DNA of 64,000 bases from Halobacteriales archaeon QS_8_69_73 (GTDB lineage Archaea; Halobacteriota; Halobacteria; Halobacteriales; Haloarculaceae): assembly GCA_003022945.1 (NCBI GenBank), contig PXRZ01000003.1, forward strand, positions 23,508-87,507, read 5' to 3'. Within the stretch, counting starts at the first letter, position 1; each line of letters begins with the position of its first letter. The position numbers were made by a program, and so were the translations under genes. The notes beneath the pieces were generated by a model, which saw only the letters and a list, made by a program, of their open reading frames with translations, was not told the DNA's origin and ran no database searches. Positions 52,994 to 61,526 of this stretch are shown here, piece by piece.

Positions 52994-53792
52994 ATGAGCG
53001 ACACCGACGACGAAACCGGAGACGGCTCTCAGGAACGTGCGGCGTCCGGCGCCCCCAAGTCCGGGCGAGCGGTCCCGAACATGTTCTCGGCCGGCGAGAT
53101 ATTCGAACGCGTCATCGCCAGCGCGGCCGAAGAGATAGACTCGGGCAAGAAGACCCTGTTTTTCAGCGGTGTGACGGCCGGCTTCGCCATCGTGATACCA
53201 GCTCTACACCGAGAACACGCTGCCGCCGGTGGCGCTGGTCCTGGCACGCCGCGCCAGCTACCCGATGCTGATACGCGTCTGGGGGATCGTCATCGTCGGC
53301 AACCTCGTCGGCGCGGCGCTCGGGGCGTATCCCCTCGCCGTCACCGAGGTGCTCTCCCCGGAGGCGATGGAGGCGGGCCAGGAGTTCACTGAAAAGGGCC
53401 TCGAACACGGCTGGCTGACCGTGTTCACCAAGGCGGTCTTCGCCGGGTGGCTCGTCGCCGGCATCGTCTGGCTGGACCACGCCGCCCAGGACACCATCTC
53501 CCGTCTCCTCCAGGTGTACGTCATCTTCTACACCATCGCTGCGGCCGAGTTGTACCACGTCATCACCGCCGCGGCCGACGCCTTCTTCTATCTGTTCGTC
53601 ACCGGGGCGAGTCCGGTCGTCGTCTTTTCGACGTACTGGCTCCCGATACTCCTCGGGAACACGGTCGGCGGCGTGCTGCTGTTCACGCTGGTCAACTACG
53701 CCCGGATGGACGATTCGGACCTGTCGGACAGCTCCCTGCTGAGCCCCCGAGAGATGTTCCTGAGCTGGCGCGGCGGTCCGGACAAGCTGTAG
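52994..53792 (+). pseudogene. formate/nitrite transporter family protein with internal deletion
   Basis: An FNT channel gene. ATG at 52994; the N-terminal NMFSAGEIFERVIASAAEEI and TLFFSGVTAGFAIVI are in frame. After about 53200 the protein resumes in another frame as QLYTENTLPPVALVLARRAS, LIRVWGIVIVGNLVGAALGA and on to FLSWRGGPDKL, stop 53792. The stretch between, normally holding helix 2 and its GRYQLYTEN lead-in, is missing. The anion it would carry is unknown. Confidence 0.8.
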
Positions 53793-53927
53793 GCGGAAAC
53801 GACCCGCTCCGTCGGCGTTTCGTCGGACCGGCCGGGCCGGACGGGTGAACGACCATCGCTTCGAGGCGGTGGCTCGAACGGGCCGGCGTGGCGCGGCGGC
53901 GACGGACCGCCGATGGGAAGTAGTCCG

Positions 53928-54179
53928 TCACTCCGGCGCCGGGTCCTCCGCCTCTACGATGCGGGTGTTGTCGAACTCCTCGACTGACCCCTCTTTCCGG
54001 ACCTGGACGGGGCCGCCGGGGAGCGACGGGTCCTCGGCCCCCGGGTCGGCGGGCCGGGAGACGGCTGTCACGTCGTCGAAGACCAGTTCCCGCCGCTGCA
54101 CCGGCGAGTCGTCGTACTCGACGGTTTCCCAGGTGTCCGCGTCCAGGTCCAGTTCCTCCCCGAAGTACGACGTGGGCAT
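53928..54179 (-). CDS. hypothetical acidic protein, 83 aa
   Basis: A soluble protein starting MPTSYFGEELDLDADTWETV, with a pI clearly acidic and no cysteines. It looks complete. Function unknown. Confidence 0.65.
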   Translation of the reverse strand: MPTSYFGEELDLDADTWETVEYDDSPVQRRELVFDDVTAVSRPADPGAEDPSLPGGPVQVRKEGSVEEFDNTRIVEAEDPAPE

Positions 54180-54386
54180 ACTGATAGAGATGGACTAGCA
54201 CGTTTCCGGAATCATTGCGCAGCGAAATATGACTTTCGCTAACACTTTCGGGGCGACCCGACCGGCAGCCGGTCCGGTGGTGGATGCCGGGGGCCCAACC
54301 GTCGAATCGTAGTGATTACTGCAACTGTGTACCGATACGACCGCATGCCGTCGTGCGGTCGATACCGAAGCGATGTACAGCAGTCG

Positions 54387-55370
54387 CTATCGGTCGGCGA
54401 CGACGTCGTCGTGGTACGCCAGGTACTGGGCGCCGACCTCGTGGTCGTCGACGGTCGGAAGCGTCCGGCCGGACATCTCCGAGTCGTAGGTGTGGTTGAC
54501 GGTCAGCGTCCGTGGGTCGACGGTGACGGTTCCGTGCTCGAAGTCGGCACGGTGGTTCGAACACAGGAACAGGGCGTTCTCGGCGACCGGCCCGCCGTGT
54601 GGCGCCGCCGTCGGCGTGGGATAGTGGACCGTCGAGTGTCCCGCCTCGGGACCGCGCCGGCGCCGGTCGCCACACACCATGCAGGTGTCGTCGCACCGGG
54701 CCCGCAGTTCCCGCTCGATGGCCTCCTGGTCCGTCCGGGGGTGTCCTCGCTCTCTCCGTCGGACGCGTCACTCCCGGTAGCGGGGACCCATTCGACGGGG
54801 CCGCGTCTACGGGGTCCGCAATCGACGGCGTCTCGGTGGCCGACCCCGGGGGCCGTCAGCCCCTCGGTCGTGGCGACGAGTCGTCGGCTCTTCGGCGTCA
54901 GTTCGTTGACGCCGTCCTCGCGGTCGAGGTATCCGAGCGTTTCGAGCCACGTTCGGTAGTCGCGGGCCAACCCCGGGCCGGGGTGACGTCGCCTTCGACC
55001 GTCGTCGATAGGAGGTCCGCCGCCTCGACGTCGGTGAGCGGGCGGACCGCGAAGCCCTCCAGTACTGTCCCGAAGCCTGCTACGTCGGCGGCGAGCGCCT
55101 CGTACAGTACGCCCTCGTCGTGGATGTCCAGGTGCTCGCGGCCGTACCGACCGGGCTCCACTCGGTACCGTGGCCGTCGAGGATGTCGGCAGATCCGAGG
55201 AACTCGAGGCTGCGCCCGGCGGCATCGGTCGAAGACCAGTCGAAGAGTCGCTCCAGCAGCGACTCCCGGTCCAGTCCGCCGTCGGTCGCCCGGAGCAGGT
55301 CCCGCAGGGTCGCCGGGTCGGGCGGCCGCCGGGGATCGTCGATTCCGGCGGCCCATGTTACATACGAGCC
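54387..55370 (-). pseudogene. HNH nuclease-type gene with at least three frameshifts
   Basis: Four successive frames on the minus strand read as one protein: VTWAAGIDDPRRPPDPATLR and ESLLERLFDWSSTDAAGRSL; then HLDIHDEGVLYEALAADVAG and FAVRPLTDVEAADLL; then DYRTWLETLGYLDREDGVNE and LTPKSRRLVATTEGL; then DQEAIERELRARCDDTCMVC and NALFLCSNHRADFEHGTV to a stop at 54387. The last part has CMVCG and LCSNHR, a degenerate HNH zinc pattern. No start codon is evident near 55370. Breaks fall near 55150, 54990 and 54745. Confidence 0.55.
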
Positions 55371-55453
55371 ACTCGCTGGACCACTCGAACGGCCGTCCGC
55401 GGCCCGGCCGGCGGCTGACGGCCGACGACCGAGAAGACGCCCGTGTGGCCCGG

Positions 55454-55873
55454 TCAGGCCGACTCGGGCGCGTCGGCGTCGCCCTCGCCGCCCGTCTCGA
55501 CGTCGGCTTTGGGGATCAGCACCTCGAGGGTTCCCTCGTCGGTGAGCGTCGCCTCGGCATCGTCGGCGTCGACGTCGGTGCCCTCCGGCAGCGTCGCTGA
55601 TCCGCTCAGCGAGAGCCCCCGGCCCGGGAAGCGGACGTCGTACCCCTCGTGGAGCTCGCGGAACCGGTCGACCCTGACGGTGACCGTGTCGTCGTCGAAC
55701 CGGACGTCGACGTCGCCGGCGCGGGCGCCCGGGGCGTCGAACACCGCGAGATAGGCGTCGTCGCCTTCCAGCAGGTCCGTCGAGAGCGGGCGCCGCTCCT
55801 GGACCCGGCCGGCAGCCCGACCGATACCGTCGAGGACGACCCGGCCGATGGACTCGCCGACCTCGCGGATCAT
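55454..55873 (-). CDS. Hsp20/alpha-crystallin family chaperone
   Basis: A 139-aa small heat-shock protein. The crystallin domain runs from about residue 35 (STDLLEGDDAYLAVFDAPGA) to LTDEGTLEVLIPKAD, where the IPK motif appears in place of I-x-I. ATG at 55873 overlaps the stop of the upstream zinc-ribbon gene (ATGA). Confidence 0.85.
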   Translation of the reverse strand: MIREVGESIGRVVLDGIGRAAGRVQERRPLSTDLLEGDDAYLAVFDAPGARAGDVDVRFDDDTVTVRVDRFRELHEGYDVRFPGRGLSLSGSATLPEGTDVDADDAEATLTDEGTLEVLIPKADVETGGEGDADAPESA

Positions 55874-56028
55874 ACGTCCAGCGCCTCCAGGCCGTCGGCC
55901 TCGCCGCAGTACGGACAGTCGAACGCCTCCGCGCCGGTGCCGTCAGGCATCGAGTAGCGGTAGTGGAGTTCGAACATGTCGAGGTCGCAGTCGTCGCGGG
56001 TGCAGACGACCTCAAGCGTCTTTGGCAT
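55870..56028 (-). CDS. 52-aa zinc-ribbon protein
   Basis: Starts MPKTLEVVCTRDDCDLDMFE and contains CTRDDC and CPYCG, a four-Cys zinc site. It is probably co-translated with Hsp20. Its ATG lies in CATG at 56026-56029, which is also the start codon of the opposite gene, leaving no room for a promoter of either. Confidence 0.75.
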   Translation of the reverse strand: MPKTLEVVCTRDDCDLDMFELHYRYSMPDGTGAEAFDCPYCGEADGLEALDV

Positions 56029-56821
56029 GTCCGGCGGTAGGGCCGCGCCCGGCCGGGACATCTGGCTGGCCGACGGGCGACTGGACGGTGACCGCCTGGA
56101 TGTGACGGCCTGTCGGCCCGCCGCCGAGGCGTTCGGCGCGACCGCGAGGGGTCGGGTGCTGTCGGCGCTCAGTGACGCGCTCCGGAACCGCCCGGGGACG
56201 ACCGGCCTCGACGTCTCCTTCGGGCTGCCGGCCCCGCTGCTGCCGGCGGCCGTCGACGACTGGATCGACGCCGTCGCGTGGTTCCGCGAGGAGTTCAACG
56301 GGGACGACGCCGGCGAGATGCGCGAGACGCTGAAGGACCGCGCCCGCGAGTGCGAGGGCGACGGCGTCGAGTTGAAGCGCCGGACCGACCGGGCCGTCCG
56401 GGCCAACTCCCCGTACAGCTTCATCACCTACTACCAGACGCTGTACGGGCTCCGGGAGCTGCTCGCGCCGTTGGTCGCCGACGGCGCCGTCTCGGTGCCG
56501 CCGATGCAGTCCGCCGGCGAGCGGACCGTCCTGGAGGTGTACCCGGCTGGGACGCTCCGCCGGCTGGAGACCGTCGACGAGGGGTACAAGGAGCCCACCG
56601 ACGAGGCGGCGGCCGCGCGGGCGGAGATACTGACCGCCCTGGAGACGGCGTCGGACCTCGACGTCGCCGTCGCGGAGCCGGTCCGGGAGCGGGCGGTCGC
56701 CGACGACGGCGGCGACGCCCTCGACAGCGTCGTCGCCGCGGTCGCGGCCGCCCGGGCCGCCGTCCGGGAGTTTGAGCCGCCGACGCCGTTCGACCCCCGC
56801 GAGGGCTGTATCTACGTTTGA
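56027..56821 (+). CDS. DUF429 family protein, N-terminus probably truncated
   Basis: A 264-aa protein of the DUF429 family (RNase H-like fold predicted nuclease). GTTGLDVSFGLPAPLLPAAV, YSFITYYQTLYGLRELLAPL and RTVLEVYPAGTLRRLE are seen. The usual first strand with a GVDFSG-like acidic motif is absent: the frame begins MSGGRAAPGRDIWLADGRLD, as though the first few codons and the intergenic region were removed. An upstream GTG/ATG in frame would only read antisense of the zinc-ribbon gene. Confidence 0.7.
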   Translation: MSGGRAAPGRDIWLADGRLDGDRLDVTACRPAAEAFGATARGRVLSALSDALRNRPGTTGLDVSFGLPAPLLPAAVDDWIDAVAWFREEFNGDDAGEMRETLKDRARECEGDGVELKRRTDRAVRANSPYSFITYYQTLYGLRELLAPLVADGAVSVPPMQSAGERTVLEVYPAGTLRRLETVDEGYKEPTDEAAAARAEILTALETASDLDVAVAEPVRERAVADDGGDALDSVVAAVAAARAAVREFEPPTPFDPREGCIYV

Positions 56822-56837
56822 CCCCCATCCGTGCCGG

Positions 56838-56842
56838 TTTTA
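56838..56842 (+). promoter_or_regulatory. promoter element of radical SAM gene
   Basis: TTTTA centred 27 nt before the ATG at 56867; it decides for that start over the in-frame GTG at 56831. Confidence 0.55.
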
Positions 56843-56866
56843 CGCCTCGGCGTCCTCGATACTGAT

Positions 56867-58621
56867 ATGAAGGATCCGGCGGAGATCGACGTCACGATCG
56901 TCGACGGATACGTCGACGAGCCGGCGCACTTCGGCGTGCCGCCGTTCGTCTCGACGTACCCGCGATTCGCCGCCGGGGCCGCCGTCGACGCCGGCGTCCC
57001 GCCCGGCCAGGTGACGTACCACACCATCGACGAGCTCCGCGAGGACCACGACCGGAAGCGGGACGTCGCCGACGCCGACCTGTTCGTCTACGTCGGCGGG
57101 ATGACCGTCCCCGGCAAGTACGTCGGCGGGACGCCCGCCGAACCCGACGAGGTGCGCGAACTCGCCTGGACCGCCGAGGGGACGAGCGTCATGGGCGGAC
57201 CGGTCCGGTTCGGCATCGGCGACGCCAACGAGGGCGCCACCGAGACCGAACGGCAGACCCTCGACTACGACTTCCTGGCGCTGGCCGACGTCGAGGCCGC
57301 CGTCTACGACCTCGTCCACGGCGGCCTGGAGGGCTTCGAGGACCGCTACCGCGACAACGACGAACTCGACCGGTGGGCGCGGAAGGGTGCCTTCGTCGTC
57401 GAGCAGCATCCCGATCACCCCGATTACCTCATCTGCGAGCTGGAGACCTCGCGGGGGTGTCCGTACCGGTGTTCGTTCTGCACCGAGCCAATGTACGGCG
57501 ACCCCGACTTCCGGACGCCGGGCTCGGTCGTCGGCGAGGTGGACGCCCTCGCCGACCGCGGCGTCCGGCACTTCCGGCTCGGCCGACAGGCCGACATCCT
57601 CGCGTACGGCGGTGACGGCGAGGCGCCCAACCCCGGAGCGCTCCGGGAACTGTACGGCGGCATCCGCGAGGTCGTCCCCGACCTCGGGACGCTGCATCTC
57701 GACAACATGAACCCCGTGACAATCACGGAGTACCCCGAGCTGTCCCGGGAGGCGATCCGTGTCATCGCCGAGCACAACACCCCCGGCGACACCGCCGCCT
57801 TCGGCCTGGAGTCGGCCGACCCGCTCGTCCAGGAGAAGAACAACCTGCTGGTGACCGCCGAGGAGTGTCTGGAGGCCGTCCGCGTCGTCAACGAGGCCGG
57901 CGGCTGGCGACCGGGGGAGGAGCGCGAGGCGCAGAGCGCCTCGGGGAGCGGGACGGAGCCCCGCGTACGAGGGCCGTCCGTCGACCCCGACGCCGACCGA
58001 CTCCCGAAGCTCCTGCCCGGCATCAACCTCGTCCACGGTCTCGAGGGCGAGCGTCGAGAGACCTTCGAGTTCAACAAGCGGTTCCTACATGACGTCTACG
58101 AGGAGGGGCTGATGGTCCGGCGCATCAACATCCGGCAGGTGATGGCCTTCGAGGGCACCGACATGGCCGAGACGGGCGCCGAGATCGCCGAGGACCACAA
58201 ACAGCTGTTCAAGCGCTACAAGCAGGAGGTCCGCGAGGAGATCGACCGGCCGATGCTGCGGCGGGTCGCGCCGCCGGGGACCGTCCTGCCGGACGTCTAC
58301 CTTGAGTACCACCAGGACGGCAGGACCTTCGGCCGGCAGTTGGGCACCTACGCGCTACTGGTCGGGATTCCCGGCGAGCGGGAACTCGGCCGGACGATCG
58401 ACGTCGCGGTCACCGACTACGGCTTCCGGTCGGTCTCCGGCGTCCCGTACCCACTGGACGTCAACGACGCCTCGATGGACGAACTGCGGATGCTACCCGG
58501 CGTCGGCAGACAGCGCGCCGGCAACATCCTCGTCGACCGGCCGTACGACTCCGCCGAGGAGGTCGCTGGCGTCGATCTCGCGCGGTTCTGCGAGGCCGGC
58601 CGGGCGCCGGGGGCGGACTGA
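56867..58621 (+). CDS. radical SAM protein with C-terminal helix-hairpin-helix
   Basis: A 584-aa archaeal radical SAM enzyme. The N-terminal part (DVTIVDGYVDEPAHFGVPPF) is a cobalamin-binding-like region without the DxHxxG motif. The cluster motif is LETSRGCPYRCSFCTEP (CxxxCxxC) near residue 205. VHGLEGERRETFEFNKRFLH follows, and the C-terminus has a helix-hairpin-helix, MLPGVGRQRAGNILVDRPYD. The HhH suggests a nucleic-acid or tRNA substrate. An Arg/Gln/Ser-rich insert near residue 350 looks disordered. Confidence 0.88.
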   Translation: MKDPAEIDVTIVDGYVDEPAHFGVPPFVSTYPRFAAGAAVDAGVPPGQVTYHTIDELREDHDRKRDVADADLFVYVGGMTVPGKYVGGTPAEPDEVRELAWTAEGTSVMGGPVRFGIGDANEGATETERQTLDYDFLALADVEAAVYDLVHGGLEGFEDRYRDNDELDRWARKGAFVVEQHPDHPDYLICELETSRGCPYRCSFCTEPMYGDPDFRTPGSVVGEVDALADRGVRHFRLGRQADILAYGGDGEAPNPGALRELYGGIREVVPDLGTLHLDNMNPVTITEYPELSREAIRVIAEHNTPGDTAAFGLESADPLVQEKNNLLVTAEECLEAVRVVNEAGGWRPGEEREAQSASGSGTEPRVRGPSVDPDADRLPKLLPGINLVHGLEGERRETFEFNKRFLHDVYEEGLMVRRINIRQVMAFEGTDMAETGAEIAEDHKQLFKRYKQEVREEIDRPMLRRVAPPGTVLPDVYLEYHQDGRTFGRQLGTYALLVGIPGERELGRTIDVAVTDYGFRSVSGVPYPLDVNDASMDELRMLPGVGRQRAGNILVDRPYDSAEEVAGVDLARFCEAGRAPGAD

Positions 58622-58798
58622 CATCCCCGGTGTCGCGGGCGAACGCAGGAGTCTTGGAGAGCACGGACCCACAGGATGCCGGAATGTACATCCGCGGAAA
58701 CAGGATTGACATCTCTCGGACAGATACCGGGTCTTGAGGGCCAGCAGGCCGGCGAATCCCTTAGCTATGAGTAGAATAAAGTAATAATTGAAGAAAGT
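58622..58798. other. intergenic, AT-rich before the antitoxin
   Basis: No gene seen. GAATAAA (58774-58780) and TAATAATTG just before 58791 make the AT-rich promoter region of the AbrB-like gene. Confidence 0.4.
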
Positions 58799-59109
58799 AT
58801 GAGCGAGACGGAGTCCGAGGAGGTGGTGTCCGTGTCGCCCCGCGGACAGGCCACGATTCCCAGGAGTTCCGGGAGGAACTCGGCATCGATGCCCCGGGGC
58901 GCGTGAAGTTCGTCCGCACGAGGGACGGCGAAATCGTCGTGCGCCCGATCCGGTCGGTGACGGACCTCCGTGGAATACTCGCGGAGGAGACCGACGACGC
59001 GGGACGGTCGGCGACCGAGATGCTGCGGGACGAGCGGAGCCGCGACGAGGAGCACGTCGAGGGCCTCCACCGCCGGTACGCCGACGACCGGGAGACCGAC
59101 AGCGACTGA
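58799..59109 (+). pseudogene. AbrB/SpoVT-type antitoxin with one-base frameshift
   Basis: ATG 58799 encodes the swapped-hairpin start ESEEVVSVSPRGQATIP; the rest, EFREELGIDAPGRVKFVRTR, IVVRPIRSVTDLRGILAEE and a C-terminal toxin-binding helix, follows one frame over. Loss of one A in a CCCAAGGAG-like run near 58862 explains it. As written the antitoxin cannot be made in full. Confidence 0.8.
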
Positions 59110-59521
59110 CATCCCCGACGCCGTCGTCTTCGACGCCGAGCCGCTCGTCGCCTACTTCTGCGATAAACCGGGAAGCGACACCATTGAGACATACGTCGAC
59201 GCCGTCGAAGGTCCCGCCGACGGCTATGTCTCCGCGGTCACGCTCGCCGAGGTCCACTATGTGGTCCGTGCGATCGGCGGCGAGGACAGGGCCGACGCCG
59301 TCATCGAGGTACTGGACGAGAGCGGGATTCGCAGGGTCGACGCCGCCGAGACATGGCGCCGCGCTGCCAGGTTCAAACACCGTCGCTCGCCTGCCCTCGG
59401 CGACGCCTTCGCGCTCGCAACGGCCGCACGGACCGACGTGACGCTTCTGGTCGGCGCCGACGACGACTATGACGACGTCGCTGACGTCCCGGTCGTCCGC
59501 TTCCGGACCGACTCAGCCTGA
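59105..59521 (+). pseudogene. PIN-domain toxin without a start codon
   Basis: Encodes a VapC-like RNase. AVVFDAEPLVAYFCDKPGSD carries the first catalytic Asp, TLAEVHYVVRAIGG the Glu, and SPALGDAFALATAARTDVTL the third Asp; the frame ends at 59521. No ATG, GTG or TTG stands at the head: the sequence is AGCGACTGACATC where AGCGATGACTGACATC would give the usual ATGACTGA overlap with the antitoxin. Three bases including the ATG seem to be missing. Confidence 0.75.
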
Positions 59522-59989
59522 GGACCCCCAGTACTCCTCGTGGACGGCCCGACCCTCGTCGTGCAGTACCGGCCCGACCACCTCGGTGACGCCGTCGAGC
59601 ACCGCCGCGGAGCGGACCGCCGGCCCGTCGTCGACGAACTCGCCGATCTCGTCGCCGCCGACGCTGTAGACGACGCGGCCGAACGCCGCGCTCGTCATCC
59701 CGCCGGCGCACATCGGACACGGCTCCGTGCTCGTGTACATCACCGTCTCGGCGCGCTCGGTGTCGTCCAGCTCTCGGCAGGCGCGGTGGGCGAGCTGCAG
59801 CTCCGGGTGCCGCCGGATGTCGTCTTCGGTGACGACGCGGTTGGACTCGGTCATGACCACCTCGTCGTCCCGGACGAGGACGCTCCCGAAGGGGCGGTCG
59901 CCGCGCGCCGCCGCCTCCCGGGCGAGCCCGAGGGCCCGCCGCATGTGCGACTCGTGGTCGAAGCCGTCGAAGTAATCGGACTGGGTCAC
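59513..59989 (-). CDS. nucleoside/tRNA-type deaminase (CMP/dCMP deaminase fold)
   Basis: A 158-aa zinc deaminase. The zinc ligands are in RRHPELQLAH (His-x-Glu; a Pro replaces the usual Ala) and STEPCPMCAGGM. It is of the guanine deaminase/TadA-like group. GTG at 59989 has CAAAC (60013-60017) about 26 nt upstream on its strand. The 3' end overlaps that of the PIN gene by 9 nt. Confidence 0.85.
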   Translation of the reverse strand: MTQSDYFDGFDHESHMRRALGLAREAAARGDRPFGSVLVRDDEVVMTESNRVVTEDDIRRHPELQLAHRACRELDDTERAETVMYTSTEPCPMCAGGMTSAAFGRVVYSVGGDEIGEFVDDGPAVRSAAVLDGVTEVVGPVLHDEGRAVHEEYWGSSG

Positions 59990-60042
59990 GTCCGTCGATC
60001 GTCGGCGAGCGACAAACCGTTTGGGACGGCTACTCCGGTCGT

Positions 60043-60370
60043 GTTTGGTGAAGCGATGCTAGGCGGAAATCCACCGCCGGGCGGGACTGGAAGGGGCTGC
60101 GCTCTCGGCGAGCGAGACGATGCAAGCAGCGAGGGAGCCTGCGGCTCCCTCGGGCCGCTCGCGCGGCGCCGCCGCGCGAGGAGACCGCAGGACGCAGTCC
60201 GAGGACCGTGGTTCGAAAGACGGCTCTCCGAGCCGTCTTTCGTCATCACGAGAGAGCTCGCTCTCTCGAACGACAGCGAGTCGCAGCCGCCGAGAGCGCA
60301 GGGGCTTCCAAGGTCTTATCCACTCCGTTCGCACCGTATTCAGTCTTAACTAAACAGTACCGCTACTCCT
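60043..60370. repeat. dispersed structured repeat family 1, copy B
   Basis: Same conserved blocks and order as 43251-43519. Hairpins: 60131-60139/60143-60151 (9 bp, loop TGC), 60158-60167/60171-60180 (10 bp, loop GCC), 60215-60226/60230-60241 (12 bp, loop TCC) and 60249-60256/60261-60268 (8-9 bp). The first two sit in an insert of about 53 nt that copy A lacks. The right end overlaps the ugpC stop codon at 60363. Confidence 0.8.
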
Positions 60371-61526
60371 CGGACGTCGCCGGGGGCGACCGCGTCGTCC
60401 GGCCGTCGTCCGGCGCCGTCGCCCCCTCGGCGGAGTGATACAGGGCGGTCCCGGCCTCGACGTCGAAGAGGTGGAGCCGGTCGGGGTCGGGCGTCAGCGC
60501 CACCGTATCGCCCGACCGGACGTCGCTCCGCGGGGAGGCCTGGGTCTTGAGGCGGTCGTCGCCGACCCGGCACTCCAGGAGGAGGCTGTCACCGAGCGGC
60601 TCGGTGACGGTGACGGTCGCCTCGATCGCGGCGTCGGCGTCGGTGTCGGCGCCCGCCAGCGAGAGGTCCTCCGGGCGGACGCCGAGGACGGCCCGGGAGT
60701 CGACCGCCGCGTCCAGCCCGTCGCCGTCGGGTAGCGGCAGCCGGAAGCCCGGATGGGCGGCGCGGGCGCCGTCGGCCCCGCTCTCGACGGCCACCTCGAG
60801 GGCGTTCATCGCCGGGTCGCCGATGAACTCCGCGACGAAGCGGTTGGCGGGGTAGTCGTACAGCCGTTGCGGGGAGTCGACCTGTTGGATCCGGCCGTCG
60901 TTCATCACGACCACCTCGTCGCCGAGCGTCATCGCCTCCGTCTGGTCGTGGGTGACGTAGACGGTGGTCGTCCGCAGCTCCTCGTGGAGCTTTGCCAGCT
61001 CGGCGCGCATCCGGATGCGGAGCTTCGCGTCGAGGTTCGACAGCGGCTCGTCCATCAGGAACACGTCGGGGTCGCGGATGATGGCCCGGCCCAAGGCGAC
61101 GCGCTGGCGCTCGCCGCCGGACAGCGCCTCCGGCTTCCGGTCGAGCAGGTCCGCGATGTCCAGCAGCTCGGCGGCGTCGGCCACCCGTCGTTCGATCTCC
61201 GCGTCGTCGAAGTCCGTCGCCGACCCCGCGCCGAACGTCATGTTCCGCTCGGCCGTCATGTGCGGGTACAGCGCGTAGTTCTGAAACACCATCGCGACGT
61301 CGCGGTCCTTCGGTTCGACGCCGACGAGGCTCTCGCCGTCCTTGCGGACGTCGCCGTCGGTGACCGACTCCAGGCCGGCGACGAGCCGCAGGGTCGTCGA
61401 CTTCCCGCAGCCGCTGGGGCCGACGACCACGACGAAGCTGCCGTCCGGCACCTCGAGATCGATTCCCCGGACCGCGACGACGTCGCCGTACTCCTTGCGA
61501 ACGTTCTCGAGCGTGATTCGTGCCAT
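60363..61526 (-). CDS. ugpC: ABC transporter ATP-binding protein (UgpC/MalK type)
   Basis: A 387-aa ATPase. Walker A GPSGCGKSTTLRLVAGLE, Q-loop VFQNYALYPHMT, signature LSGGERQRVALGRAI, Walker B DVFLMDEPLSNLDAKLR and switch His VTHDQTEAMT. The C-terminal TOBE/OB regulatory domain (VLGVRPEDLSLAGADTDADA) is present, as in carbohydrate importers. ATG overlaps the upstream permease stop (TAATG). Confidence 0.92.
   Translation of the reverse strand: MARITLENVRKEYGDVVAVRGIDLEVPDGSFVVVVGPSGCGKSTTLRLVAGLESVTDGDVRKDGESLVGVEPKDRDVAMVFQNYALYPHMTAERNMTFGAGSATDFDDAEIERRVADAAELLDIADLLDRKPEALSGGERQRVALGRAIIRDPDVFLMDEPLSNLDAKLRIRMRAELAKLHEELRTTTVYVTHDQTEAMTLGDEVVVMNDGRIQQVDSPQRLYDYPANRFVAEFIGDPAMNALEVAVESGADGARAAHPGFRLPLPDGDGLDAAVDSRAVLGVRPEDLSLAGADTDADAAIEATVTVTEPLGDSLLLECRVGDDRLKTQASPRSDVRSGDTVALTPDPDRLHLFDVEAGTALYHSAEGATAPDDGRTTRSPPATSEE

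Noticed and set aside
56831-56866. Upstream GTG start for the radical SAM gene
   Set aside because: It would place the TTTTA promoter element inside the coding region; ATG at 56867 has the standard spacing.
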